Source of the DNA: Carposina sasakii
Taxonomy: Eukaryota; Arthropoda; Insecta; Lepidoptera; Carposinidae
Assembly: GCA_014607495.2 (NCBI GenBank)
Contig: CP053148.1
Coordinates: 18,166,001-18,230,000, forward strand
Length of the DNA stretch: 64,000 nt
Direction of reading: 5' to 3'
The notes beneath the pieces were generated by a model, which saw only the letters and a program-made list of their open reading frames with translations, was not told where the DNA came from and searched no databases. Below are positions 47,935-58,699 of this stretch, in pieces. How positions within the stretch are numbered: the stretch's first letter is position 1; each line of letters starts with the position of its first letter. The translations under genes and the position numbers were made by a program.

Positions 47935-49470
47935 TGCACCATTCCGAAATCAAAAACTAGATAAATAATCTACATATGTTTCGCCATATATGTTACTACA
48001 TTTATTATTTAAGTTGTATAAAATTACATAACTAGCTGTTGGCTGCATCGCTGTATAGTCACTAGTCAAAGTAGATGCGCTATGCTTAACTTTTCTGCCA
48101 CAAGAGATAATTACACAGGAAATTAATATGAATATAATATACTATCTAATGGCCTTTACCTATATTTTTATGTATAGTTTTAAACTATAATATAATCCCG
48201 CTATGTGTGACCTCTTTCATAATCCCGTAGTTCAGGCTCATATTGAAAATTACAAGAGATTACGCTATTGGTGATTTTGCCAGCTTCCCTAAGCCTTTGG
48301 TTTCCTAGCTAAGCGGTGCCGTTATATAGCGGCTGTGACAGATCTTTCACGAGTCGGTACGGTAAAGACAGCTATGCTTTCTTACATCTGCTATAATGCC
48401 ACCGCTAACCTAAGAGACTAGAAGAGATTTTGTCTTTTATCAAAATTCATTCAGCCGTTTTAAAAAAGGTACTTTCGCTTTCACATTAGTAGGCAAGGAA
48501 GTTATATAAAGTTCTTATTATATGAGAAAGTTCTCCTGTCCGTCCGTGTGTTTGTCACCATTTCAGAACTAAACAACTAGCGTTCTTGCGGAAACAGACC
48601 GCCCGACGGCTGTCCATGAAGCAAGTACTATGAAGAGGTGGACAATAACCTAATATCCTAATAATACCTAATATCGAAACATAGCTCGAGCTGCGAATCT
48701 TCATAGCATAGCTTCGTAGAACGTCTCTAGTGGAAACGCCGCCTAAAGTTGTGTAGCAATTTATTGTTTCTTTAAAATTCTATGGACTTATACTTTTTAT
48801 CTAGGCTCTTGCAACAGCATCTAACCAACTATCTGGCACTGATTAAGAATTAAATTTGACAGAAAAAATGTGGAATATCTGTCAAATTAGATAATATTTA
48901 GCCAATCCGCTGCGGTTTTAATAATACTGTAAACCTCCAAATAACAAACCATTTTCGTACGTTTTATTTTAATGTGTTACATAGTCTAACTTTGTCTATA
49001 TTGAAGGTAGTGTTATAAACACATACATACGTAATTAGTTATAAAGATTATTGTAAAAACCTTTATATTTACCTCTACTATGTACTTCATTCATGATTAA
49101 AACTACACTGAATGTAGCATAGTTAAAACTGTCGCAACTTTATAAGTATAAGAGATAACTCAATGGATATGACTACAGCCTGAAGGCTTTAAGTGTTCAC
49201 TTTCACACGTTCAGGTTCACTTTTAACTAAGCCTATTTATATGCAATTATAAGTTCACAGCTTCACCTACTTTAACCCGATCGACACAAAAAAAGTGTTA
49301 AAATCTTCCCTGGATCCACTTAAATACAAGACAAATATTTCATCAAAGTTAGTAAAGCCATCTTGTAGTTTTAGCGAGATGAATGGTAAACAGTAATTAT
49401 TTTTAATTTACAGGAAATTACAAATATAAAACCCCAGTATGTATATCTTATATCAATAGTACAGGTATAT
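47935..49470. other. Intergenic region, nothing recognised
   Basis: About 1.5 kb with no supported exon. TTCATTCAGCCGTTTTAAAA and CTTTCACATTAGTAGG near 48440-48500 are a worn Helitron-like piece. Confidence 0.3.
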
Positions 49471-49476
49471 GTAGTA

Positions 49477-49804
49477 CTAGTGGACGCCCGCGACTCTGTC
49501 CGCGTGGACTACAGAAAAAACAAAATGTCGAAATTATCCGGGATTAAAACATTTTCCCGGGATGAAAAGTAGCGTATATGTTAAGTGGGACCTGTCTCAA
49601 TATATTCCTGAAAACTGCATCGAAATCGGTTCAGCCGTTTCTGAGATTAGCGTGCACAAACGCACAAACAAACAGACAAACTGACAAAAATAAAAAATAA
49701 ACATTGTTTTGGGTACCATTGCATTGATAAAGGTCTTCTATAATGTTTTTTCTCATATATCTTCCATCGACAGCGATCCGTTACATTCTTATTATATGTT
49801 TAGA
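49477..49804 (-). mobile_element. Non-autonomous Helitron-like element, minus orientation
   Basis: CTAGTGGACGCCCGCGACTC at the left, GAAATCGGTTCAGCCGTTTC in the body, and on the minus strand a TCTAAACATATAATAAGAAT start. Close relative of 6686-7014. Confidence 0.8.
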
Positions 49805-49809
49805 TAAAA

Positions 49810-52640
49810 TAGGCAGATCGAAATTTTCGAAAATTATTAATTAAACACACACATAGCAATAAAATCATCTAACAGAACTTCTGTTAGGTAATTTTGCTAC
49901 AATGTAATAAATACACTGACTCGTATATTCGACAACGTAACATCACAATGGCGGATGGGACTTACTCGTATCCGTATCAATCACTTACCGTGCCTAAAAA
50001 TAGTGCATCGAAAGGTTCTGTATCTATCTAGGTATCTGCAGATAGTGGTCCACTTTCGTCTACGAATAATACATGATATTAAATTCACTCATCTTAGAAT
50101 AGGTGAGGCAATAGATGGATTTTTGAGCTACTCTCAACTGTCAAGTAAAAAATAAAACGTAATACTTAATAGATAGTCTGTGCAATCTGTTATTGGCTTT
50201 ATGCGTCTACAATTTTAACTAGTATAGTTATAAATAGCAGTTGGTCTGCCTGAAATTGTATATTTAAATAAAAATAGCATTATTTTATGGTCGACGCAAT
50301 CGTTTTTTTTTTCTAAAAAAGAAAAAATCGGGTAGTCTACTTTCAGAAAATGTTTAATCTATATTTAATTTAGTTAAACATATTATGTGGTGTTATTACA
50401 AAAGAACGTCTAAAGTAAGACTCGATTTAAATATGAAATTTGACAGCAAAATGTATGGCTTATCTGCCAAATTTAGGACATGTTTAGCATAAAAAAAAAA
50501 TTATATTCTTTTGTTATAACGTCTGTAACAATATTTTTCCAAGTGGGTGTTGCTTGAAAAAAGATTGGTACTCACCGGCCAGTTAACTAGTGGGCAGAGC
50601 AAAGACTATAAAAAGATTATTCCCAGGGCGCCAGACCTTTTTGCAGTTAAAGAAAACAACAGTTTACAATATATCTATTTATTGCAGAAGGTACATATCA
50701 GTGTCCTACTCTCTAATATTACCACATTTACATCATATGAAATAGTTTTAAGTTTCCTATATATAGAATATCTTATTAATATATTTATTATTATACTACC
50801 TATATATATATATATATATATATATATGATAATGAAAGGTAACTAATGGTATTTAGCTTGAAGAGCTATTGAATAACGAACATGGTGCGTGAACAGACTT
50901 AAATTATTTAGTTATGCATTGAAAAGTAACCTAGAACACTTTAATAAATTAACAATTAGGATTTGAGGCTAAAGGCCAGATAGATTACATAAAGTTTCTG
51001 GTTAATTTACTATTTAAGGTACAGATCCTACTGCCAGAAACCGCTAGGGTGGTATTTGTTCACCACGTGGCTATCAAATATAAAGTTAAATCCACAACTT
51101 AGAGTACACGGTATTAATGAACTAGAAAACTACTTCCCATGGTCCATGTATCCGAGGAGACGTCTTAGTCAAGCTGTGACAAGATCTCCAAGTAGCAGCC
51201 CCATAGCACGTGGCAGGTTTTTACTGCATAGTCCGACTGTCAGAGCATAGGTAGCTTTCCTTGGCGACTAAGACTAAAACTGCCTAGGCTTTAGATCTTC
51301 CTATGGACCCCTAAAGTACAAAGACAGAAAGAACAGAATTAGCTACCTAATCATCAAAACACTAATGTTCGCCTAGCAGAAATAAAAGGAATACTCACAT
51401 TAATTGGGAATTATATATCCATCTGTTCTCGATTACGGTTATTCAGCCAGACAATTAAGAAAACATATCTTTGTCCACGCACACCTGGTAGGAAAGAAGA
51501 CAACGAGAAAATTAACGACTACTTATTAGAGACAAATGCCAGAAATGGCCTAAAAAGACATATTCCACTATACTTACATGATTATTTATATTTTTGAATA
51601 ATTATTTCGGCCATGACTCCAGATGAGGTGGCACTCAGTGCAAAATGGAAGGTATAGAAAGTCACTCCGTTTGTTACATTTGTACGGTTCAGAGCAAAAT
51701 CAGAAAAAGACTCGAATGTGATCTGCAGCTCCCTTTTATACTCAAAACCTTCTAGAAACTTCTCAATCCGAGATGGTGTGGTCGACTCCCATTGGTGGAT
51801 GTATTTTTTTTTTCCAAACCTAACTAACAGCAAAGGAATTAGGTGGTTATAATGCCAGAGTCCACTCAGCCAACTTATTCTTACCATTAAAAAGTTAAAA
51901 TTGGCAACTTTACGTCCAATTTTAAAATGAAGACAACAAAATCCTATAGTGACTATTTTACCATGTTACACGTCTTGTTCACATAAACAGAAAAAGCTGT
52001 CGCATGTGTAATTTCTAAAACTTAAATCTCAATTCGCCCATTTGCTGGAAGTGGGCCTAGAAATCTATATTGTCATACAATTGTTTTTATGAAATAATCT
52101 GCAGATCTAGCTCAACATTTAATTCGGCAAATGGCTGCCAGTTACATTGTAAACATCACTTTAACATGGGCATCACATATCAAATACCTGGGTAAGGTAA
52201 TCCGTGCACTCCAGTTATTCCCAGCCAGGCTAATCAGAACCTTGTCTGTCTGTTTGCCGCGAGTCTCGGCGCATATTTCGCTGTATAATGCGTGTTTGCA
52301 TTGACGCGTATGCACATTGCACATCTACACTCGCTGTGGTAAGACTAGAATGTTGTTTAGAGTATACGACTCTGCAAAATTTAGTAGATCGTCGTAGTAT
52401 AGGTTTTTGTAAAATAATAAATAAATCTTCTAAGACGTGCCAAAAATAAATAAATAATTATATATATAAGAACGGTTTCTTAATTGAAAAATTGGTGCAA
52501 TACCGGCAATACTTATAAATTCATGGGCGGGTTCGTCATACACTCGCAGATACGTTAACGTAATTTATTCTATGATATAGTAAAGGTACTAAATTATAGT
52601 TCAGATTTTCCAAAAGCTCTGCAAGATATTGCTACTATAA
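49810..52640. other. Gene-poor region
   Basis: Nothing firmly identified in 2.8 kb. Weak open frames at 50547-50846 and 51582-51887 (minus) have no recognisable domain. GGTGTTATTACAAAAG at 50390 resembles the inverse of TTTTGTAATAACACC at 52998-53012. Confidence 0.3.
50799..50827. repeat. (TA)n microsatellite
   Basis: About 14 consecutive TA units after ACTACC. Confidence 0.85.
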
Positions 52641-53399
52641 TCCCTCGTTTCCCCTTTTTTTGTTGTTATGGAAACCTTTTTGAAAAAAGTCAAACAAAAT
52701 GTCAGAAATTTGACGTTAGTCAGACTTAAAACCATCTTAAAACTACCCTTTTTAGACTATATTTAAACCTTATCTATACAGCGTCTCACTCTAGCTGACG
52801 CCTAAATACGTTTTTGTAATAGATATTTTTTTAAACAAGTGTTTAATTGTGTTCCAACTGTTAATGACAAAACATAGGTTAAACAGGCTAAGCATTGTCG
52901 TGTGTCAGTTTTTAAACAATGTCTAAATGGCATATGATGGCTAAAACGTTTTTGTAATAGACATTTTTTTAAATCACGCGTTTAACAGCCGTCTAATTGT
53001 TTTGTAATAACACCGTAATTCTCGTAATATTCAAGAAAACTGAGTAAAACTATTTCTCAGTGTATGACATTCAGGCAAGAAGACAGTCTAAGGCATGACT
53101 TGTCACTAAGAAATATTCTATTGCGAATAAAATCCGACAGATGTCACGATTCTTCATTTATTTAAATCGTGTCGGTGTCGTGTTGTAAAGTGGATCGCCG
53201 GTTTTTTCTCGTACGTTTTGTGGAATCTTTTAATCTCTATCCCGTTATTTGATGATGGATATAGAGTCGCCAATTGTTTGCCTGTCTGAGAGCATACTCG
53301 TATTAATATGTGTAATATTTATTCTATTAATGATATATTTCGTAAGCTATGTACCTACAGAACAAATAAATACAACTCACTCTATAGTTTTTTGTTGAT

Positions 53400-53590
53400 A
53401 GCTTCAATTAAGTAATTATGGCAGAAGGTAGAAGGCAACTTTGTAAATATATTTAATTTCGTGTAGATTAATTTAGTTTTAGTTTTATATAATGTAGTTA
53501 GTATTTGTAATAACGTAATATTTTATATTTTGTGTATTTTTGTCAATAAAAATCATCTTTTGGGCAGGTTAAAAAAAAAAAGAAAAAAAA
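53400..53590 (+). other. Possible retroposed mRNA or retroelement 3' end with poly(A)
   Basis: An AT-rich 3'-UTR-like stretch with AATAAA at about 53549, then about 17 bp, then an A-run interrupted by one G. This is the spacing expected of a polyadenylated transcript copied into DNA. The source is not recognised. Confidence 0.35.
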
Positions 53591-54118
53591 ATGTAATTAT
53601 AAAACTACTTTAGTAGTAATAATATTTTGATAATGAATTTAAAATAGAATGATATTCTTTTTTTTGCTTTTAATTTTGATAGATATACTTGGTATATTTT
53701 GGTATATAGATACCGTAGGTGTCTCTTGTATATTGCCGTATCATAACTTCTTATACTGAAACAGCCTTCCTTCGACAGTTATCAAATGAAAAAGGTTTAA
53801 TCACAAAATAAATTAAAAGTAAATAAATAAAATAGAATATGTAGCGAAAGCCTGTATTCTATTTAGTTTTCCCTTACTTAGGCTCTGGGAGAGATGTGAT
53901 TGCCAAAATTATTTTTTTACAATAAATAAGATAGAATATTCTTTAAACTTTTAGGGCTGTATGTTTGAAGCGCCGCCGGTCCCCAAGGGCCCAAAGTATC
54001 TACGCCAAACGGCGAAAATAAGTAGCCTCTGTCGATAACTAAAAAGTTTAAAAATCTGTAGCAAAATTTTTTATTATCGACTAAAGTACATATTGTGGCT
54101 TAGCGCATTATTCACAAA

Positions 54119-54163
54119 GGCGTCGTCCTAATTGGGAGCGATCGTACGATGGCGCGATGCGTT
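54119..54163 (+). repeat. Harbinger left terminal inverted repeat
   Basis: Forty-five bases identical to the inverse of 57506-57550, including GATCGTACGATGGCGCGATG. Confidence 0.95.
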
Positions 54164-54251
54164 TTTCATCTCACGATCAAAGTGGTCGTACGATGACCTA
54201 ACAGGTGTCCTAATAGATCGCGCGATGTCTATCGTGCGATGCCGTCGCTCG

Positions 54252-56633
54252 ATGGCTGGCGTCGCGCTTTACGCCACTTTAACGATGGCTCTTTATAGAG
54301 ATACACAGTTTTTGCTGTCGGGCAATATTGCTTTAAAAATTGCAAATGACATTGAAAAAAGGAAACGTAGACAACATAAAATACTTTATAGATCCAGAAA
54401 TCTGCGCGGTGAATTTTTCAACCTTTATTTTGATGTACGAAATAACGAAGAAGACTTTTACGATTATTTGTCCATGGCAAAAGAAACATTTGACTACATC
54501 TGCAATGGAATACGTAGCGATTGTAATCATAGAGTGACCAACTTTAAAAAACCCATTAGTGTGGAAGAAAGATTGGTATTAACAATCAGGTAAGTTTTTT
54601 ATTATTATTATGTGTGCGTACATTTAAATGAAAGACAAACATTTTATGTATTTATTATATATTTTTATTATGTATTTATTATCTTTTTTATTTTTCTTTC
54701 ATATAGGTAGTCATTATGTCGGTTTAATGTGCAACAGAGTATATAAAACACTTCTTAAGTCAGCAAAATTACGTAGAATTCTAGTTTTAAACTACTGGAT
54801 GTACAAATTTTAATAAAATCTTATAATCAACTATTACGGTATAAAAAAAGGAATAATCACACATTCTTTTATAAGAAAAAGAAATTGAGGTGTAAAAAAT
54901 CTTATATTCAAGAATCATATTGAGCATTAAATGATTCGTAGAATTGTTGTGTGTTATGGTGGTGGTGACATGTGATGATGTGAGGATGCGTGCACAAGTT
55001 GAGGGTATGATTGTTGACATAGTAGATGAAGAGTTTGAAGGGGGTGATGGCATAGCTAGAGAAATTTCGTCTGCTATTGTATTCTGTAATTTACTTTTTA
55101 ATCTTAATTTTTGCACTGGATTCATATATTTAAAATATGGAGCTAGCGATTTCAAAAATAGTAAATCTTCATCCTCAACTTCTTTTTCTTTCTCCTTAAA
55201 CGCTTTAATTTTATCTTCTTCGATTTGGATCATTCGACGCTGATATTCGGTTAAAGATTGATTTTCTTTACGTTTTCTTTTTTGGGATCCACTTTGTAAT
55301 CCACTATCTAAAGCTTCAGTTGACAAAGCACTCGAGCTCTGTGTATTTGTACTGCGCACACTGGTAGACAGTGGTTCGTCATCAGAAGATACAAAAGTCT
55401 CGGATCTATTAATCATTGCAGTATTATTATCTTCATCAGGCAACTGAAGATTCTGCTCTGATCTTGAAGTGGATGGTAGGCTGGCATCATTATCATTATT
55501 TCCAGTTTCTTGATGAACACTATTACCTTCGGTTGGTCGAGGCATTGAAACATCCTTTAAAAACAACATATGTTGGTAATAGGTCCACTTTCCTGAGTAA
55601 TATTGTTCATTTGGGCTTCCTGAATCTCCAGAGCGAGGCTTACGAACTTTTTTCAATTCTTTTAGAAAGACATCCCTTAAGTGTCGCCACCTAGTTTTAA
55701 CGTCCATTTCTGTAATAAATAACAATAAATTTTAATTCGTGTTATTATTTACAGGTACTTAATAACAGGAACCTCTTTTCGGAAATTAGGAGTGCCATTT
55801 CGCATTTCAAAAACCGCAATAGCAAGTATCGTGATGGAGGTTTGTAGTGCAATTTGGAATAATTTTAACGAAATACATATGAAGTTTCCTAGTATCGAAG
55901 ATTTTAAGGAAATAGCAAATTCATTTTCAAATAAAAATAAATTTCCACATTGCTGTGGGAATCTGGACGGAAAACACATTCGTGTCGTAAAGCCACAACT
56001 CTCTGGAAGCATGTATTTCAACTACAAAAATTATTACTCAATTGTTTTATTAGGGATCTCCGATTCAGACAACACATTTCGCATCATTGACGTAGGTGCA
56101 TACGGGAAAGATAGTGATGGAGGCGTTCTCAGCAATTCAAAATTTTTTCAAGAACTTAACAGTGGAAATATTCAATTACCACCCGAGGAACGATTACCGA
56201 ATAGTGATATTGTGGCACCATATGTATTTTTAGGGGACGAGGCTTTTCCTTTGAAAACGTTCATAATGAGACCTTATCCAAGAACACAAGCAACAGGAAT
56301 GCAGATAAATCAAGATTTAATTTCAAATTGTCTACTACAAGGGTCGGTATAGAATGCACCTTTGGAATGGCTGCTAGTAAATTTAGAATTCTTTTAAAAA
56401 GCATCGAAACATCTGTGGATAATTCAATTAAAATTGTAAAGGCAGTCTGTCTGTTGCACAATATTATAATACACAGAGATAAGAGAGAATCAGAATTATC
56501 TGTAACAAATAATCAATTAAATAACAATTATGGAAGACTTCCTCGTAATAGAGTTAATAATCGCGCTACAATAACAGCAATTAACGCTAGAGAACTCTTC
56601 ACCACTTATTTCCTTAATAGAAATGATTCCTAA
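54252..56633 (+). pseudogene. Harbinger transposase (HARBI1-like DDE), two exons, one frameshift
   Basis: Exon 1 is 54252-54589 (GTAAGT donor) and exon 2 is 55755-56633 (TTTACAG acceptor). They join through a split Arg as ERLVLTIR-YLITGTSFRKLG, the typical N-terminal region of HARBI1-like proteins. Further motifs: CCGNLDGKHIRV (first Asp, about residue 184), FNYKNYYSIVLLG, LGDEAFPLKTFIMRPYP (second Asp, about 274), and VGIECTFGMAASKFRILLKS (Glu). The segment from NFKLSTTR onward is in a frame offset from GDEAF by one base. An indel therefore lies near 56290-56305 and the first frame ends at a stop at 56350. The start is uncertain: ATG at 54252 or 54285. About 400 residues would fit the family's usual length. 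Confidence 0.9.
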
Positions 56634-57177
56634 TTATCAGTTAATTTACGTCAATAGGACTTAGTGCATGGTTGGCATACTAAATTCACCTATGAGGAGC
56701 CCCACTATGGGAAAATAAAATTATAAAAAATGTAAAATATATTGACGATTCAAACCCTCATATCTTCTAACGTATACCACTTACGACAATTTACTTGACA
56801 CATGTTTCATCATTGGCTGTCACAATTTTTTCCCCTTACTGGGGCTCCTCATGGGTGAACTCACTATGCCAGGCTTCATAAAAAAATGTCAGAACCTCTT
56901 CAGTAATGAACGGAGGTACGATTTACGATTACGATTCAATTATATCTAACTATACTAAGTCGATACTTAAGCCGTGTGTGTGGTATACATTATATAATTC
57001 TGGTTGTGATTAAAACTAAGCTCAAATTACTATCTACTTACTTGTTTTATTTACGTTCCTCGCAATTATATCCCATGCTCTTTCACTTTTCAACCTGTTT
57101 TTATAGTCCTCACTCTGTTTATTCCAAACAACAGGATGTAAACGTACTTGGTTAATTAAATCTTCTTCGAATGTCAT
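54787..57177 (-). CDS. MADF/BESS-domain DNA-binding protein of the Harbinger element, two exons
   Basis: Exon 1 is 57177-57042 (GTAAGT donor) and exon 2 is 55709-54787 (TTATTACAG acceptor), joined as ARNVNKT-K-MDVKTRWRHL. The product is 352 residues with no internal stop. The N-terminal MADF domain starts FEEDLINQVRLHPVVW and contains KSERAWDIIA, WRHLRDVFLKELKK and WTYYQHMLFLKD. A Ser/Thr-rich linker and basic QKRKRKENQS follow. A BESS motif (DLLFLKSLAPYFKYMNPVQK, about 227-257) comes next, then a poorly conserved C-terminus. MADF proteins bind DNA and BESS mediates protein contacts. In PIF/Harbinger the accessory protein helps nuclear import or end recognition by the transposase (family knowledge). 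Binding to the ATCGTACGAT repeats is inference. Confidence 0.88.
56673..56871. mobile_element. MITE nested inside the Harbinger element
   Basis: TGGCATACTAAATTCACCTA then TGAGGAGCCCC at the left is mirrored at the right (GGGGCTCCTCATGGGTGAAC ... TATGCCA) with a few changes. It lies between the transposase stop and MADF exon 1. Confidence 0.7.
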
Positions 57178-57505
57178 CTTGTATGTAACAGAATAGCCAA
57201 ACGCTTTACACAAACAATGAAAACACAAAATGGCGTCCGGCCGCGAGCGAGCCGAGTACCTACTGTGTGTCACTGGTGTTGGCCCTTGCCCCTTTCTTTC
57301 GTCCCGCGCCCCTCGCGCGTCGACGCATCGCGTATGTAACCAATTAGGACACTCAAAAGAGATCTGTTGCTTTGATTACATGATCGCACGATCAAACGCA
57401 TCGTACGATCGTTATTAAGCATTTCATGTGCTCGCACGATTACTTGCGAGGTTCAAATAGGACACTCTGATGAAATTTGTATCTTTGAACTCATCGCACG
57501 ACGAG

Positions 57506-57550
57506 AACGCATCGCGCCATCGTACGATCGCTCCCAATTAGGACGACGCC
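57506..57550 (-). repeat. Harbinger right terminal inverted repeat
   Basis: Exact inverse of 54119-54163; divergence begins only at the 46th base. Confidence 0.95.
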
Positions 57551-57553
57551 AAA

Positions 57554-57790
57554 GATTAAAACCTGCTACGAAATATTCGTAGCACTGCCGCCGTCTGCAA
57601 GCGCGCGTAGCATCTCGTAGCCGCGTAGTCGGTCTACATCATGCTACGCCTATCATAACGTTTTAAAAGTAATGACAACTAGTAGAACTAAATAAAAAAA
57701 AATTGTGTTTAAAATAAAGACGAATAAGAAATGGACTTTATATTATTCCTAAAATGATTTCGTAGTAGTTAATATTTCCGCCGATTTTTA
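57554..57790. other. Region right of the Harbinger element
   Basis: Contains the small inverted repeat GCTACGAAATATTCGTAGC and a GC-rich CGCGCGTAGCATCTCGTAGC. Not identified. Confidence 0.35.
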
Positions 57791-57798
57791 TTAGGCCT

Positions 57799-57904
57799 AT
57801 GTATACCAAAACATCAGCAAAGCATCAGGTGAGGAGGAGCATCATGGAGGCGGTCCTAAAGCGGGGTGGGGGGGGGGTGATCAGCGCGGTGGTGGGGGGC
57901 AAGG
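57799..57904 (+). CDS. Candidate first exon of an unrecognised gene
   Basis: GC-rich, with an ATG at 57843 reading MEAVLKRGGGGVISAVVGGK up to a consensus donor (CAAG then GTAAGG). A G-run of ten bases lies inside. It could equally be a 5' UTR. No homology is recognised and the next exon is not established. Confidence 0.25.
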
Positions 57905-58444
57905 TAAGGCAGGGCGAGATTGCAGCTCGGTTGGTCATTCGAGTTCGACTCGCCGTCGCGACCGGTCGCTCCAGTGGGCTCCCAACTTGACAGTTGTTGG
58001 GTCTCGCGAACTTGCACAATGTTCCGCGACAAACTTTAAAGGCTCGTTTAACTATACTGCCATTATTAACTTAGCTATTAGAGTACGCTTTCCGCTTAAA
58101 GACTGAATCGAGAGTGCTGAACTGTAACATATAAGTTTTTCGAGATTCGTCCATTACGCTAGTAGTCACTGCCAGCTAGGCCTTATTTTGAACTCTAAAA
58201 TATCAATTAATATTAACTAGAATCGTCCGTATAAAATAATCCGTATAACGAAAGAACTTTTGTACTAGTCTTATTTTAAAAGGCTGTACAGAAAGCCAGC
58301 AAGATTCGTTGCAATCTGCTAAGTTGGGTAGGGTCGTGGCGACGCAGCAATCCTCGGATGGGTGCGCCACAAGTCCCGGCATCCAACGCCCCGGAGAATG
58401 GTCACCTACCACACATATGTGCGGTCCCTGAGACCAGGATCACA

Positions 58445-58653
58445 ATGCCTAGAGACGAGTCCGCACTTGAGCTTCGGCCGCTGAATCCAGCTGAGCCCAC
58501 CTTGCGACGGCAGCTGATCCCGTTCCCCCCACGGCAACGACAACCTGCTAGAAAGAGAGAGCCGACCAGGAAGAGATCGGGCAGCACTGGTGGGGCAAGA
58601 AGACATAATCATGATATAGAACGCGAGCGCCGCCGGCCTATCCGCAAGAAGAG
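58445..58653 (+). CDS. Candidate Arg/Pro-rich exon of an unrecognised gene
   Basis: ATG at 58445 in a fair context starts MPRDESALELRPLNPAEPTL, then RRQLIPFPPRQRQPARKREP, TRKRSGSTGGARRHN and ERERRRPIRKKR, before the donor GAG-GTAAGC at 58654. The frame is also open upstream to 58358. The composition (Arg, Pro, no low-complexity DNA) and the donor support a real exon. Downstream exons are not found before 64000. Confidence 0.35.
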
Positions 58654-58699
58654 GTAAGCAGACTAACTCTATCTCTTCCATGCTGATTTGTAATTCATT

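Larger units (their letters stand above)
54119..57550. mobile_element. PIF/Harbinger DNA transposon, 3432 bp, nearly complete
   Basis: Perfect 45 bp terminal inverted repeats (54119-54163 and 57506-57550) start GGCGTCGTCCTAATTGGGAG. They are flanked by AAA on both sides (54116-54118, 57551-57553), a 3 bp duplication as in Harbinger elements. Subterminal regions on both sides carry many ATCGTACGAT-like palindromes. It encodes the two proteins expected of PIF/Harbinger: a DDE_Tnp_4 transposase and a DNA-binding partner, here MADF/BESS. Exons of the two genes alternate on opposite strands. One frameshift in the transposase suggests recent death. Confidence 0.93.

Noticed and set aside
51582..51887. 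101-codon minus-strand frame (TVTNGVTFYTFHF region)
   Set aside because: Looks protein-like in composition but has no recognisable family, no good splice context and no neighbouring exon; not enough support.
54132..54251. Transposase coding sequence starting in the inverted repeat
   Set aside because: The frame is open there but begins only with TTG, and the encoded residues are the palindromic terminal repeats; the first sensible ATG is at 54252 or 54285.
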